Assembly (NCBI GenBank): GCA_963691705.1
Contig: OY829538.1
Location: forward strand, 17,634,443-17,698,442
DNA length: 64,000 nt
Source: Viola odorata
Lineage: Eukaryota > Streptophyta > Magnoliopsida > Malpighiales > Violaceae
Direction of reading: 5' to 3'
A program made the translations under genes and the position numbers. The notes under the pieces were generated by a model, which worked only from the letters and a program-made list of their open reading frames with translations, searched no databases and was not told where the DNA came from. This document shows positions 20,182 through 31,814 of this stretch, one piece after another (the first letter of the stretch is position 1; each line of letters opens with the position of its first letter).

Positions 20182-21358
20182 GTCATGAATTTATAGACGA
20201 AACTCTTATAATATATATTTTTTCTATTGATAAGGTTTGAATTTGAACCATATTTAATTTATTAAAAAATATAATAAATTAATATTTTAAAAAAATCACG
20301 CTACATATCATTAATTGTCATTAAATATTATAAGAAATAAGTTACATTTCTCGATTTATTCATAACGTTATTTATCAAGAATAAATAACGTGTGCAAGCC
20401 AAAGTTAGTTTTTAATTTTTTGTACGATGTGTCAAAATTAATATCATCTTTCAATTAACTATTTTCAATTGATCTATAGTCTAATATATAAAACCACGAC
20501 TCCTTGAGAGTTTTTTTTTCTCTTGATTAAATATCTTATTATTATTTTTTAAATCCAATTATACAAAACACATGTTTCATTTGATACTTTTACGAGTTGT
20601 TTGGTTGCCCGTAATGAACCACAAAAAATGTGAATGGATTCAATGGAGGTAGAGAGTGAGAATTATAGAGTATGTTTTAATGTGTTTAGTATCCTACCAC
20701 TAGAAATGAGAATAATTTTTTTTGAATGATTCATTATTTGCATTCATGGGATATTAGCTTTTGCCACTTTCCATATCTATGCATTCCTTCTTTGTGGTCT
20801 AAGATGGTTGATAAATTATCAAAGAAATGGTACATAAGTAATTTCGACCACTATAACTTTTGCTTCAGGCTGTTTTCTTGGAAAAATTCAGAGCATGACT
20901 GCTGCTATTTGTCATGACAAAGTCTAGGTTCTAGTTGAGGAATGAGGAGGAAAGTCTTTGTAAAAGTTTTTTCGTTCAGCTCGCTTACCTTCCCTTTAAA
21001 ATACTAAAAAAAAAAAAATCGGGGGCGCTGCCCCCGAACCCCCGCCCCCTCTGAAAAAAATTCCTACATCCGCCCCTGAATACATATGCTTATGATATTT
21101 AAAGAGTTAGATATTTTTTTTTAAATCTAGGTTACTATTTTTTTAATATTTGAAGTAATTAAATATTTTTAAATATTCCTTAACTTTGTGTATAAATAAT
21201 AGGTAAAAGATAAAGTGAAAGTGAATAATTTAGAAACTAGAACATAAATGAGAAAATGTTAGGAAAATGTAATAACAAATGAACAATGAAAGATGGGAAA
21301 AATAAATGGAGGGAAGTGGCGCGCTATATGGTCGGAATAATATATTTTAACCGGGAAA

Positions 21359-24300
21359 AATATATTTACTACTAAAGTTATGCTGCAAGAAAAACTTGTG
21401 AAAATAATTGTTATGTAAATAGATATTGGTGTTGAAAGAGTTAAACAGTTAAATTTTTAAATGAGGTAATTGAAAAAAATTAATTTAACTTCTCTATATG
21501 TATAAAAAAATGAATAAGTAAGGAGATAAAAAAATATGAAAAAAATATGAAAAAATGATAAAATAAATTAAAAATGAGCATGGGAAAATAAATATAGGAA
21601 ATGGGCTCGCACCACACAAAAACAATTAATTTAATAAGTTAAAATTTTACATAACTACTAAATTTTTGTTGCAAGAATAATTTGTAAAAAGATTGTTAAA
21701 TAATTTCTAAAATGATATTTAATTGTGCTAGACTACTAATTTATTTAAAATGAAATGAATGATTTTATTTTTGTTAATATAACTTAGCTATATGTATACA
21801 TAGCATGTAAAAGAGAAACATAAAGTAAAAAGTCTACTAAAGTCGTGTGGTAAGATCAATTTGAATATGAATGTAATTAAAGTACAAATGGATATAGTTT
21901 AATGAGTTATAAAATTAAAACATGGAGTATGCTGAGTTATGATGTAAAAATCTCAATTAAAAGTTAAAATACATAAAATAACAATCAAAGAAATAGAAGC
22001 AGAAAAAAAAGGTAAAATAATTAAAAATATGGGAGGAAAATATACATTACTATTAAAGTCATGATGTAAGAACAATTTTTTTTCTTAAATAAAGAGTCAT
22101 ACAAATGGTTAAATATATTTTTTATAATTGAGGTAATATAATATTTTTTAATATAGTATGATTTTGTGTATAAATAATAGATAAAAGAAAAGGTAAAAAA
22201 TGAAAAAAAAAATAGAAAAAAATAAAAGATTGAGAAAAATGATAGAAACATTGATAATAAAAGAACAAAGATTAGAAAAAAAAATGACGAGAAGTGGTTC
22301 ACGTTATATTATGCGAAATGAGTTATAAAAATAAAAATTAACTTGTTTTGTAAACTCACTCAACTCAATTGCAAATTTAAATACAATAAAATAAAAAATA
22401 AAAGTTGAAATAATCTTCGCGAAGCGCGAGCCAATACCTTATATATATATATGAAAGCTGAAAGTAAGAGTGTTTCATTGTGGTGATGTCATGTCAGCAA
22501 GTGAAGCTAAAGTGGTGATACCATATCAGCTATCAACTTGATCAGTACGATCTTCCCACGTCAACGATTCTTTTATTTTTTTGCCACACAAACTTACATG
22601 TAAATGTTAAACTTGAAAATCAATATAAATATGATTATTAAATATAAATGACTAGAATTTAAAAATTTATGTTAGAATGTAAAAAATTAATTAAAAATCT
22701 ATATGATAAAGCAAAGTAGCAATTAAGGAAACAAAAAATGAAAAAGAAAATGACATACGATAAAATATTAAAATAATTAAAAATATGGGAGAAAAATATA
22801 TATTACTATTAAAGTCATGCTACAAGAACAATGTGAATTTTTTATAAGAAAAAATAAAGTATCATACATATGTTTAGTTGTATTTAAAAGGGTTACGTAC
22901 TTTTTTATATAGTTGAAATAATTAAATAATTTTATGTAGTTTAGTTATCTTTATAATAATAGGTAAAATATAAAGTAAAAGAGAAGAATTAAAGAAATAG
23001 AAAAGAAATAAGAAATGATAGAATGTTAGAAAAAGATAATAATAAATGATCAATGAAGATGAGAAAAATAAATAGAGAAAAATGACCTTCATATACGGTA
23101 GAAGCCTATTTAAATGGGAAAAATTATTTTTACAACTAAAATCATGGTGCAAGAAAAAATTGTTATATAGTTGGATAGTGATGATGAAAGAGTTAACAAT
23201 TATTTTTTTAAATTATTTATTTTAATTTAACTTATTTATATGTATAAATCATCAGTAAAAGAAAAAGAAAATGTGAATAAATAAAGCGATAAAAGAGATG
23301 AGAAAATAAATTAAAAATAAATAAATAAGTGAACATGGGGGAATAAAAAAAGGGGAGTGACTCACACCATGCAATAGAAATAATTTACTTTAATAAGTAA
23401 AATATATATATTATTACTAAAGTTTTGTTGCAAGAATAATTTGTTAAAAGATTTGAAAATTAATTCTCAAATGATATTTAATAGGTAGATAACTAATTTA
23501 ATTAAAATAAAATGATTTATTTTTTGTTAATATAACTCAGCAATATCATATGTATACGAAACAAATAAAACATGAACATAAAGTAAAAAATCTACTAAAG
23601 TCATGTGGTAATTAAGATCAATTTGAGTATGAATATAGCTAGAGTACAAATAACTATAATTTAAAGGATTATAACATTAAAACATAGAATATATTGATTA
23701 GTTAGAATGTACAAAATTCAATTAAAATTTAAAATGCAAATAGAAATAACAATTTAAGAAATACAAAAATTAAAAAAAATATGGGAGAGAAAATAGATTT
23801 TTTAAATCATGATACAAACACAATATCTATATTTTTTTAACAAATAAAGAGTCATACAAATTGTTAAATATATCTAAAGGGTTAGATAACTACTTTTTTA
23901 CAATTGAGGTAATAAAGTACTTTTGAATATAGTATAACTATGTGTATAAATAATAGATAAAAGATAAAGAAAGAGAAAATGAAAAATAGAAGAAATAGAA
24001 AAAAAAGTAAGAGATGATAAAAATAATAGAAAAATTGATAATAAAATGAACAACGAAGATGCTAGAATAAATGACAGGAGTGGTTCACACTATATTGTGA
24101 GAATCAATTTATTTTAATCAGAAAAATATATATTACTACTAAAGTCATGCTAAAAAAATATAGAAACAAAAATAGTTATATAAATAGACAATGTTGTTTA
24201 AAAAGTTAGAATAAATTGTACGACTGAAAATATATAGTAATGGTAAATTCATGCTAAGAAATTTGTACATTTTTTTGAAATGAAGAGTTAGACAAATGTT
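21359..24300 (+). repeat. Diverged repeat units within Helitron-like DNA
   Basis: The core 'TACTACTAAAGTCATGCT' and variants recur at about 21359, 21648, 22038, 22794, 23121, 23399, 23791 and 24124. Spacing is roughly 280, 390 and 330 bp and repeats in that order, giving a higher-order period near 1 kb (22794 to 23791). Confidence 0.55.
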
Positions 24301-25210
24301 AGGGGTGTGCAATCAGGTACTTCGGTCAGATTCTGATAAGTTCGGATCAGACGAGTTCAGATCAGACGATTGTAATCTGACTATTTCAGATCGGATCAGA
24401 TCACTCAGATTTTTTGGATAAATTTGATTTTTTTTTATACTTTTAAATTAATTGTTTTATTCTTAAAAAAGGCAAATTTATTAATTTTATGCCATTTTTT
24501 TAATCCTTTAGTTTCTCTTTGCCTTATGCAACTTAACAAGGCATTAAAACAATATTACAACCTAATAAGTGGAATAAATAGAAAGAAAAAAGAAGAAAAA
24601 GAAAAGAAAATGGAAGTAGAGATAAAACTTACATTCATAACTTAGTCAGTTATTTTGATTTTTTGTATAATGTTGGATCGGATTCTGAAATTTTTCAGAT
24701 CCTCTACCCTCTATTTAAAGTTCTATCCGACATAATTTGGATTGGATTGGATGTGTGTTTATTCGTATCGAATCGGCTGGATTATCGGATCCGTGCTCAC
24801 CCTTACAAATGGTTATTCTTTAAACGTAGATAGAAATTTTGATAAGGATACTCAAACTTAAAAATTTTCCCTATCTACTTTGTAGAAACTAAAACTGGGC
24901 TAGAGATGATATTAACATCTAAATGATAGATATTTAATTTTACTAATTGAGGTGATTGAATTTTTTAATATAACTTAGTTATGTTTATAAATAATATGTG
25001 AAAGAGAAATAGGGAGATGAAAAAATTCATTTAATTAATCAAACAATTAGTTTTACATGATTATAAAAAATATAAATTAGGGAATTATAATTATAAAAAT
25101 AAAATTTAACTCGATTGGTAAACTCACTTAACCTATTTGTAAATGAAAGTACAATAAAATGAAAAACTAATTTTGTGATTATCCGTGCAAAGCGCGGACC
25201 AATATCTTAT
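22442..25210 (+). mobile_element. Second Helitron-like element, head-to-tail with the first
   Basis: It starts with TATATATATGAAAGCTGAAAG, has the 'GGTGATGTCATGTCA' word near 22481 as in its neighbour, and ends with hairpin CCGTGCAAAGCGCGG (25183-25197) and CCAATATCTTAT. It has no RepHel gene. A 504-bp MITE (24301-24804) is inserted. Confidence 0.5.
24301..24804. mobile_element. MITE with AGGGGTGTGCA ends
   Basis: The ends AGGGGTGTGCA and (reverse complement of right end) AAGGGTGAGCA lie inside a 9-bp duplication ACAAATGTT/ACAAATGGT. The interior repeats 'CGGATCAGA'-like words. Length 504 bp, non-coding. Confidence 0.65.
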
Positions 25211-25215
25211 TTTAT

Positions 25216-26470
25216 AACAAATATTAATCGGCCGGTCATTTACTTTGGTAGAAGGGAGTTTTAGACATTTATGACAATTAATAATAAAATTAATAAATAT
25301 GGAGTGAGCTAATTACAATTGTGACTTTTTTTTATGTAAAATAAACGTAAGGGGAGATGGGGAGATGGGAAGATGAGAATAAGATGATTACACCGTGATT
25401 AACTTTTATACATTAATTAATAATTATTTTAAAATTTATTTAATTACTTTCTTTAATTTAAAATATAGGAATAAGAAAACAACATAATCAATTTTTTTAA
25501 AACAATTCAATTAAAAAATCAAGTTTTTTTTTCCGGGATGAATCACTTAATTTGTACTTTTATAATTAGGTGAAATTATTTCTTGTGTCAATTAAATGGA
25601 TTGAGTGAGATTTTTTCTCATTTCTTACATTTCTCTTTTATTTATTTATTTTCTTAGGTATTTAACTTCTTTACTCCAGTTTCACTTTCTATTTTACCTA
25701 TTATTGATACGCATAGTTAAGTTATATTAAAAAAATTTAATTTTCAAAAGTTAATTAATTATATAACCTTTTAAATATTAATAAAAATTTGAATAACTTC
25801 TTTGTGTCTATAGATATTTTTATCATTTTATGATCTCTTTCTATTTCTCTGTTTTAATATGTATATGATTTTATCATTTTTTTTCTTTTACTAACATATA
25901 TATTTTTTAAAATCAATTATCTCATTTTTTAAAAATTATCTAGCCCTTAAACATCACTAACCATTTATATTATTTCTTATTTTTTAAAAATATTTTTAAA
26001 AATTGTTCTTTATACATATCACTAATTTGTATTAGCAACAATTCAATTATCTCATACTAGAATATTAATTATCTAACTCTTCGAACATTATTAAGCATTT
26101 ATATGTTAATTTGTTTGAATTTTTTATAATTTGCAACAAGACTTACATAGTATATATAATTTTTACTCAATAAAGTAAATTATTTCATGCGGACCACTTC
26201 CAATCTATTTATTTCCTTCATATTCATTGTTCTTTTTTAATATTTTTTATTTCTCTTTTTCTTCTTCTCCCATTTCTTTAGTTTTTTACATTTTTTTTTA
26301 TTTTTACTTGTTATTGATATATATAAATAAGTTACATAAAGTTATTTAATCACTTCATTTAAAAAAAAAATTGAGTGTCTCTTTCTATAATTACTTTTTT
26401 TCTATTTTCTTAACTATTTTTTTCTTGTAAAATGATTTTAGTAATAATATATATTTTTCACTTCTTATCT
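25216..26470 (-). repeat. Inverted copies of the Helitron-like repeat unit
   Basis: The reverse complement of 26426-26456 and 26125-26165 carries the same 'ATTACTAAAATCAT...ACAAGAA' core, in opposite orientation to the array at 21.3-24.2 kb. Otherwise AT-rich and non-coding. Confidence 0.45.
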
Positions 26471-27130
26471 CCCACCAACTGTACAAGAACATTCTCCCGT
26501 ATTATCAATCATTAGCTTTAAGGCCAAAAAAACGAAGTTAAGCTTGCTCCAACCCCATGCATAACAAATCAAACAAACCTAACTCACGACACAACACAAC
26601 TCCATAGTCTTTTTTCCATCATGAACAACCCCCATGACCATTTATCAGGGAATAGGGAGAATCTCTCTCAGAATCTAATTGTGAAGAAATGCTTAGAAGT
26701 AGAGAATGCAAGTGATGATAAAATCAAATGAAACTAACGAAACATACAACACAAACAATCCCCAAACTCATACGAAATTCATAAAAATACTCCTCAAAAG
26801 ATATATACATTTAATTAATTAATTGAATTTTTAATATGTACTCATCATTTTTAGATCTTTTCAATATGTCTCAATCTTATAGTTAATTATTGATTTAAGG
26901 AAAGAAAACTTATTATTAATTAATCAATTCTTGGCATGTTTTTTGTGCAAACTAAAGGAGTAGAAGTTGAGTCTTTTTCTTTCATAATTTCTCCTTCAAT
27001 TAGGGATAACGTTTAAAGAAATTTAGAAGATTTTAAACCTATTAAAATGTGGAAGTTATCCATTTGTCAAAAAAATAAATAATCAATCATAACAATTAAT
27101 TGAAGTGTGATTCTTGAAAACTCTAAAAGT
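26471..27130. other. Intergenic DNA upstream of the B3 gene
   Basis: No coding signal; AT-rich. Probably distal promoter of the downstream gene. Confidence 0.5.
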
Positions 27131-27258
27131 ATGTACATTACCTGAACTACTCGCTAATCGCTATAGTGAATATCGTAGATAGATCATCACACATATGTAC
27201 ATCATCTGAACTACTCGCTAATTACTATAGTGAATATCGTGGACAGATCATCACACAT
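27131..27258. repeat. 64-bp tandem duplication upstream of the B3 gene
   Basis: Two copies (27131-27194, 27195-27258) of a unit beginning ATGTACAT and containing CTATAGTGAATATCGT. They differ at about six positions. Confidence 0.85.
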
Positions 27259-27792
27259 AAAATAAAGAAATATGACGATAGTTGATTCTTTTATCATAGG
27301 TTTAATTCAGGGTGAAACAAATACAAAAGATGAGAAATGAATAAAACACATAACTTTGTAAATTTTTTTTTTTTTAAAGTATTATAATAGAGTAAAAAAA
27401 TTGACACAAGAACCTACAGTATTATAATTATTAAAGTAAAAATAATCCTCATAAAAGGGAACAAAATTAATAGATAAAATCTACTAAAATCTTGGAAATG
27501 TAGCAAATAAAACTAGCATTAGTCACCGGTCAAGAAATGGCCGCCAGCAGCACCCACCCGAAAAACAAAACACACCAAGTAGACGTAAACAGACTCGCAT
27601 GAAGTTTTAGTTCACACAAAATAAGTTTGAAAATTCAACCATGTGATTATCACGTGACCTCATAAACGAAACAACAAAGTAGAAAGTTGAAACACCTAAA
27701 TCCTAATCCCCTGATCTGATTTTTTTTCCCCTGTTGGCTTCATCTAGAATAGATTGGATTTTTTCCCGTCTTTTTTGGTCTACCGATAAAAA

Positions 27793-30700
27793 ATGGGGGA
27801 CATCGTGAAGAAGGAACTTGAAGACGGAGATTCGAACAAAACGGCGCCGGATAGTCTGCAAACCCCGACATCCGATACCGGAGGAGAAGAAGAAGATGTT
27901 ACGCTTGCTCAGCTTACTCACGCACCATCGCTTCCTAAGCTCAGGCTCCCTTCCTCTGCTTCGGTAGCTTCCATCTTCCTATCCCTCGGATCTAGTTTCT
28001 GTTTACCTGTTGCTTCTGAGCGATAACGTTTCCTGTTTTCCCTTTCGGGGTTAGGTTAAAATGATGGCCAGTGATGAAAATGGTTCTCCAATTGAAAGAC
28101 GAGGAAAGCGTGTGAAGATTAAGCGGCGATATTCGGATTCCTCTAAAGTTAAGCATGTAAGTTTACTATGTTTGCTCTCTTTTTTATTTAGTTTGTTGTA
28201 CTATTACACATGGTTTTTCTATTGTTCTTGCTGGTAATGAGCGCGGGATTGTGTGTGTGGAATGAATGTCTGAAGATTGCTGGGAATGGTAGCACTATGT
28301 TTCTCAGATGTTTAATGCCTGGCCTGCATTGTTTACGCTTACATATAAGGTTGTGAATTAGCTGGACTGTGGGGATTAAGAAGCTTAGAAGCCATAGTTG
28401 AATGGATAACCTATTTTCACAGTCTTATGGTTCAATGGATATTTCTTGTATGCTGTTGTGTATACTCGTGTATTCTCACTTCATTCACTTGTTTTTATTC
28501 TTTGCCTTCTAATATGAACAGTAGGTCTGTGTCAATAACACTATCAAATGTTTCTCTTTTAGTAGTAAAAATACACCTTTGCTTGATCCAATGGATTGGA
28601 CTTTCAAGTTTAACTTAAAGATCAGTGCCATTCAATAAAAATGCTAACTCAAAGAAATAATGAATTCTTGAACAGGCAGGAATGGGTCGTGCAGGCAGCT
28701 GTATATGGTCAGTGAAGAATATCTGAAGTCCTTTTCGTGTATTTTATTCCTAACTTTTTGGCTTCTGACAATTTAACTCTGCTACTTTCGTCTCTATATT
28801 TCTTGAAGCTGTAGGGAAGATAATGGCGGCCTTGATGAACTGCGTTTTCCTAGCGCTCCAGAAGTTAAGTCATCTGCTATGATTCGTGCCGAGGAAGTTC
28901 AATCTAATCTTGAACCAGGGTTCCCTAGCTTTATCAAATTGTTGGTCAGATCACATGTTGCTAGTTGTTTTTGGATGGTAAGCTTCGTTAACATGTGTGA
29001 ACTTGAGCCTATTTGGTAAGCTTTGGGAAGGGATACAGGTATATTATGTCATGACATAGATAATTTCTTGAAACAGGGGCTTCCTGGTCCATTTTGTAGA
29101 ACACACTTGCCCCATGAGGATGATACTGTCACTTTGGAAGATGAATCTGGGAAGGGATTCCAGATGAAATATCTTGCTTATAAAACGGGACTAAGTGCTG
29201 GTTGGAGACAGTTTTCTGTTGCTCACAAGTTGCTTGAGGGAGATGTGCTGGTCTTTCAGCTAATTGAACCCTGCAAATTCAAGGTGATTGTGCAAGTTAA
29301 TTTTCTTATATTCATATCAACTGTTCTTTTAGCACTACCATCTTTCGTTGACGCAGAAGAGAAGAATGATGAAATTGGTGACTGTTAGCATAGTTATTGT
29401 CATGTTTTATATATATGTGCTCTTTTCAAGATGAGTAATCCTCGTGGAATCAAAACCTGAAAACACTAGAGATAGGAGAAAAGTCATTGCTATTATTAAT
29501 TTCTTTGGTTTTGTGTTCATGCCTGGTGACGCCGTGCAGGGCAAACCTCATTACAATGACGAAATAGTCTTACTCCACATTATTGCTTGGAGTCTTATCT
29601 TTGGTGACGCTTGGTCCCAGTTGTTTCTGGCCATTCAGCTTGGATGAACCTTTTGGAAGTACAAGCTTTAGTGTGTCTGTCATCCACGCAATAGAAGAAA
29701 ATATTTCATATTGCTGGTAGAATAAACACTGTTGATCAAAGCCATGCACAGAACATTCATTGCCATGTCCTCGATGCTGCTAAATTTAACTCATCATAGG
29801 TGCTGGAATCATATCTTGTTTGTGCAATCATATAAGGATTTGTGTACTGTTGATTTAAATTCGGGATTTGTTTCCTGAACAGCAGTTAATTCTCAATCTA
29901 TCTGAAAAAGTGGGAAAACAGCGCTGTACTTGCTGTTATTTTGTTCATTCTATTGTTGAGCTTAGGAAGCATGAAATGATTCTGAGTGTTTGAAGTTTTT
30001 AAACAGTGGTTGAGGAACCTGAGAAATCGATTGAGCATATAGGAAACTGAAGTTATATTTATGTTCCCTTGATGCCATGATTGTCCTGTATAACTGGATA
30101 GCAAAAAATGAAACCTGTTGGAATCATACCTGCCTTAGTTGTGGCAACTAACTAAATGTAATGAGGAAGAATCAAAAGCATCTACTTCTATAGTTTTACA
30201 ATCTGAAGAAAGGAAAGGGGAAGGAGGAGAAGGGGAAGGAGAAGAGATGTGCCTCAGTAGTTTTGAACATAACAACTTGATTAGCCATTTCAAAGAAGGA
30301 GACAAAGACAAAGGTGACTAGCTGGAGGTTGGTTGAAGCAGCTGTTGTGTAAAAGAAATGAGTCAAAGAGTATCAAACACTATTGTTTTGGAGGTTCTGA
30401 AATATATGTTTTCTACATGATTGTATTGACAATATGAGGTTGTGAGATTTCTAACATCATTGCTGACATAGCAACAATAAGTCCAAGTACATTTGTTTTT
30501 GTGTTCATCCTTTATCCTGTTTTACAAACTCTGTTGTTGTTCAGCAAACCTTTTTCAGGCTTCGAGAAAGACCTTTTCCACCATTTGAACGTTGTTTAAC
30601 TGTTAATTTTTCACTGTGGCAACAATAAGTCCAAGACTACATTCGTTTTTGCATCCTGCCTTTATCCTGTTTTATGAACTCTGTTGTTGTACAGAAAACC

Positions 30701-31814
30701 TTTTCAGGGTTTGAGGAAGGCTTTTCACCATTTGAACATTGCTCAACTGTTTATTTTCACTGGGGGGACTTCCCAGTTCCATTTTCTAGTAAAAATTCAT
30801 TGCTTCAATTGCTCGATTAACTCATTAAATACTTAAATGGGTTGTTTTCAGGTTTACATTCTAAGGGCACATGACTTGACTGAAGTTGATGGTGCTTTAA
30901 GTCTACTAAATTTGGATGCTCCCTTGAAGCAAAATGACACAGGCAAGTCAGCTGATATCTTTCTTTTGCAATTTAGCATCCATTGCATGTTCATAATAAC
31001 ATTTCCCTCTTTTTTTGAATGTCAAACTTGTCCCCGTCCTAAAACTTCAGAGGATGAAGAATTGGCCGCTTTAGATTGTATAAGTACAAAGAGGAAACGC
31101 CCTAGGTCTCTTCCATTAGCTGCTGTTCAAAAGAAAAATAAGAAGTCTGGGCGTCCAAAATCATCGGCTCCTAAAAACTGCCAGCCAGCTGAGCAATCTG
31201 AAAACGACAGTGAGGAGGTAGGTTCAGAAGTTCTAGAAGGTTTCAAATTGTCCTTGCCTGCTGTCCAATTTCAAGACATCAAAAGCTTTGAGGATTTCAA
31301 TATCCTAGTGGATGGGTTAGTTTTAGATTCAGAACTACCAGAAGATATTAGGAGCAAGTACTATGAGCTTTGTTGCACTCAGAATGCATTCCTACATGAC
31401 AATCTCATCAATGGCATTAACTTTAAATTGGTCTCTGGAATTATTGCGGAGACTGTTAATATTGCTGATGCGATGCGAGCTTGTGACCTTACCACCTCAC
31501 GGAATGAGTTTGCAATGTGGGACAAGACTCTGAAGGGCTGTGAACATTTTGGAATGAATGTTGGCTTTTTACGTGCCAGGCTAAGCAAGCTTGTGAACCT
31601 TGCCTTTGATTCAGAAGGGGCAGCAAAAACAAGGAGGTATATAGAAGCTAGAACTGATCATATGCGCACAGAAGATGAAATAAGAAATCTCGAAGCAAAG
31701 CTTTTGGAATTGAAGGAAGCCTATGAAAGATATGATTCTGATCTTGAAGGCCTCAAATCGAAAGTCGAAAGGTATGAGCTCAAGTTCCAGGAAGAGGTTC
31801 TTGCACCATGGTGA
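27793..31814 (+). CDS. B3-domain transcription factor (Os01g0234100-like), 7 exons
   Basis: Predicted exons: 27793-27963, 28055-28156, 28676-28707, 28815-28977, 29077-29283, 30852-30942, 31051-31814. They join in frame to 509 codons. Residues about 138-231 form the B3 DNA-binding domain ('FPSFIKLLVRSHV', 'GLPGPFCRTHLP', 'GWRQFSVAHKLLEGDVLVFQL', 'FKVYILR'). Basic stretches (RRGKRVKIKRR near residue 70, KRKRPRSLP and KKNKKSGRPK near 270-290) suggest nuclear import. The C-terminal half (about 300-430) is the conserved helical region of this subfamily ('LPEDIRSKYYELCC', 'MNVGFLRARL'), and residues about 455-505 are a coiled coil. All introns are GT-AG except intron 6 (GC-AG, 108 nt, in frame). 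Exon 3 (32 nt) is the least certain border. The gene looks intact. Targets are unknown. Confidence 0.88.
30471..30765. repeat. Tandem duplication of about 148 bp in B3-gene intron 5
   Basis: 30471-30617 and 30619-30765 align over their length with scattered changes. Each starts GCAACAATAAGTCCAAG and contains CTGTTGTTGT. Confidence 0.8.
30943..31050 (+). other. GC-AG intron, 108 nt, frame-preserving
   Basis: The donor is AG|GCAAGT, the strong GC-type consensus, and the acceptor is TTCAG. Retention would add 36 codons without a stop, so both isoforms could be translated. Confidence 0.75.

Larger units (their letters stand above)
18419..21078. mobile_element. hAT-type non-autonomous element, 2.66 kb
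   Basis: The terminal inverted repeats CAGGGGCGGATCCAG and CAGGGGCGGATGTAG sit directly inside an exact 8-bp target duplication AATACATA (18411-18418 and 21079-21086). An 8-bp duplication and CAGGGG ends are hallmarks of plant hAT elements. A GC-rich subterminal hairpin (GGGGGCGCTGCCCCC) lies at 21021-21037. There is no transposase; the interior is other inserted DNA. Confidence 0.9.
18015..22441 (+). mobile_element. Helitron-like element, interrupted by hAT element
   Basis: It begins near 'CGAAAGCTAAAATTGAG', has the shared 'GGTGATGTCATGTCA' word at 18069, and ends with hairpin TCGCGAAGCGCGA (22417-22429) and CCAATACCTTAT. That tail is one base off the CTRRT rule. A 2.66-kb hAT element (18419-21078) splits it. 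The body consists of diverged 280-390-bp units, each with an ACTAAAGTCATGCT-like core. It is non-coding and therefore non-autonomous. Confidence 0.5.

Noticed and set aside
30837..31814. 325-codon ORF read as one exon
   Set aside because: Its ATG and first five codons lie in intron sequence, and residues between 30943 and 31050 look like a GC-AG intron; the spliced model joins cleanly to the B3 domain.
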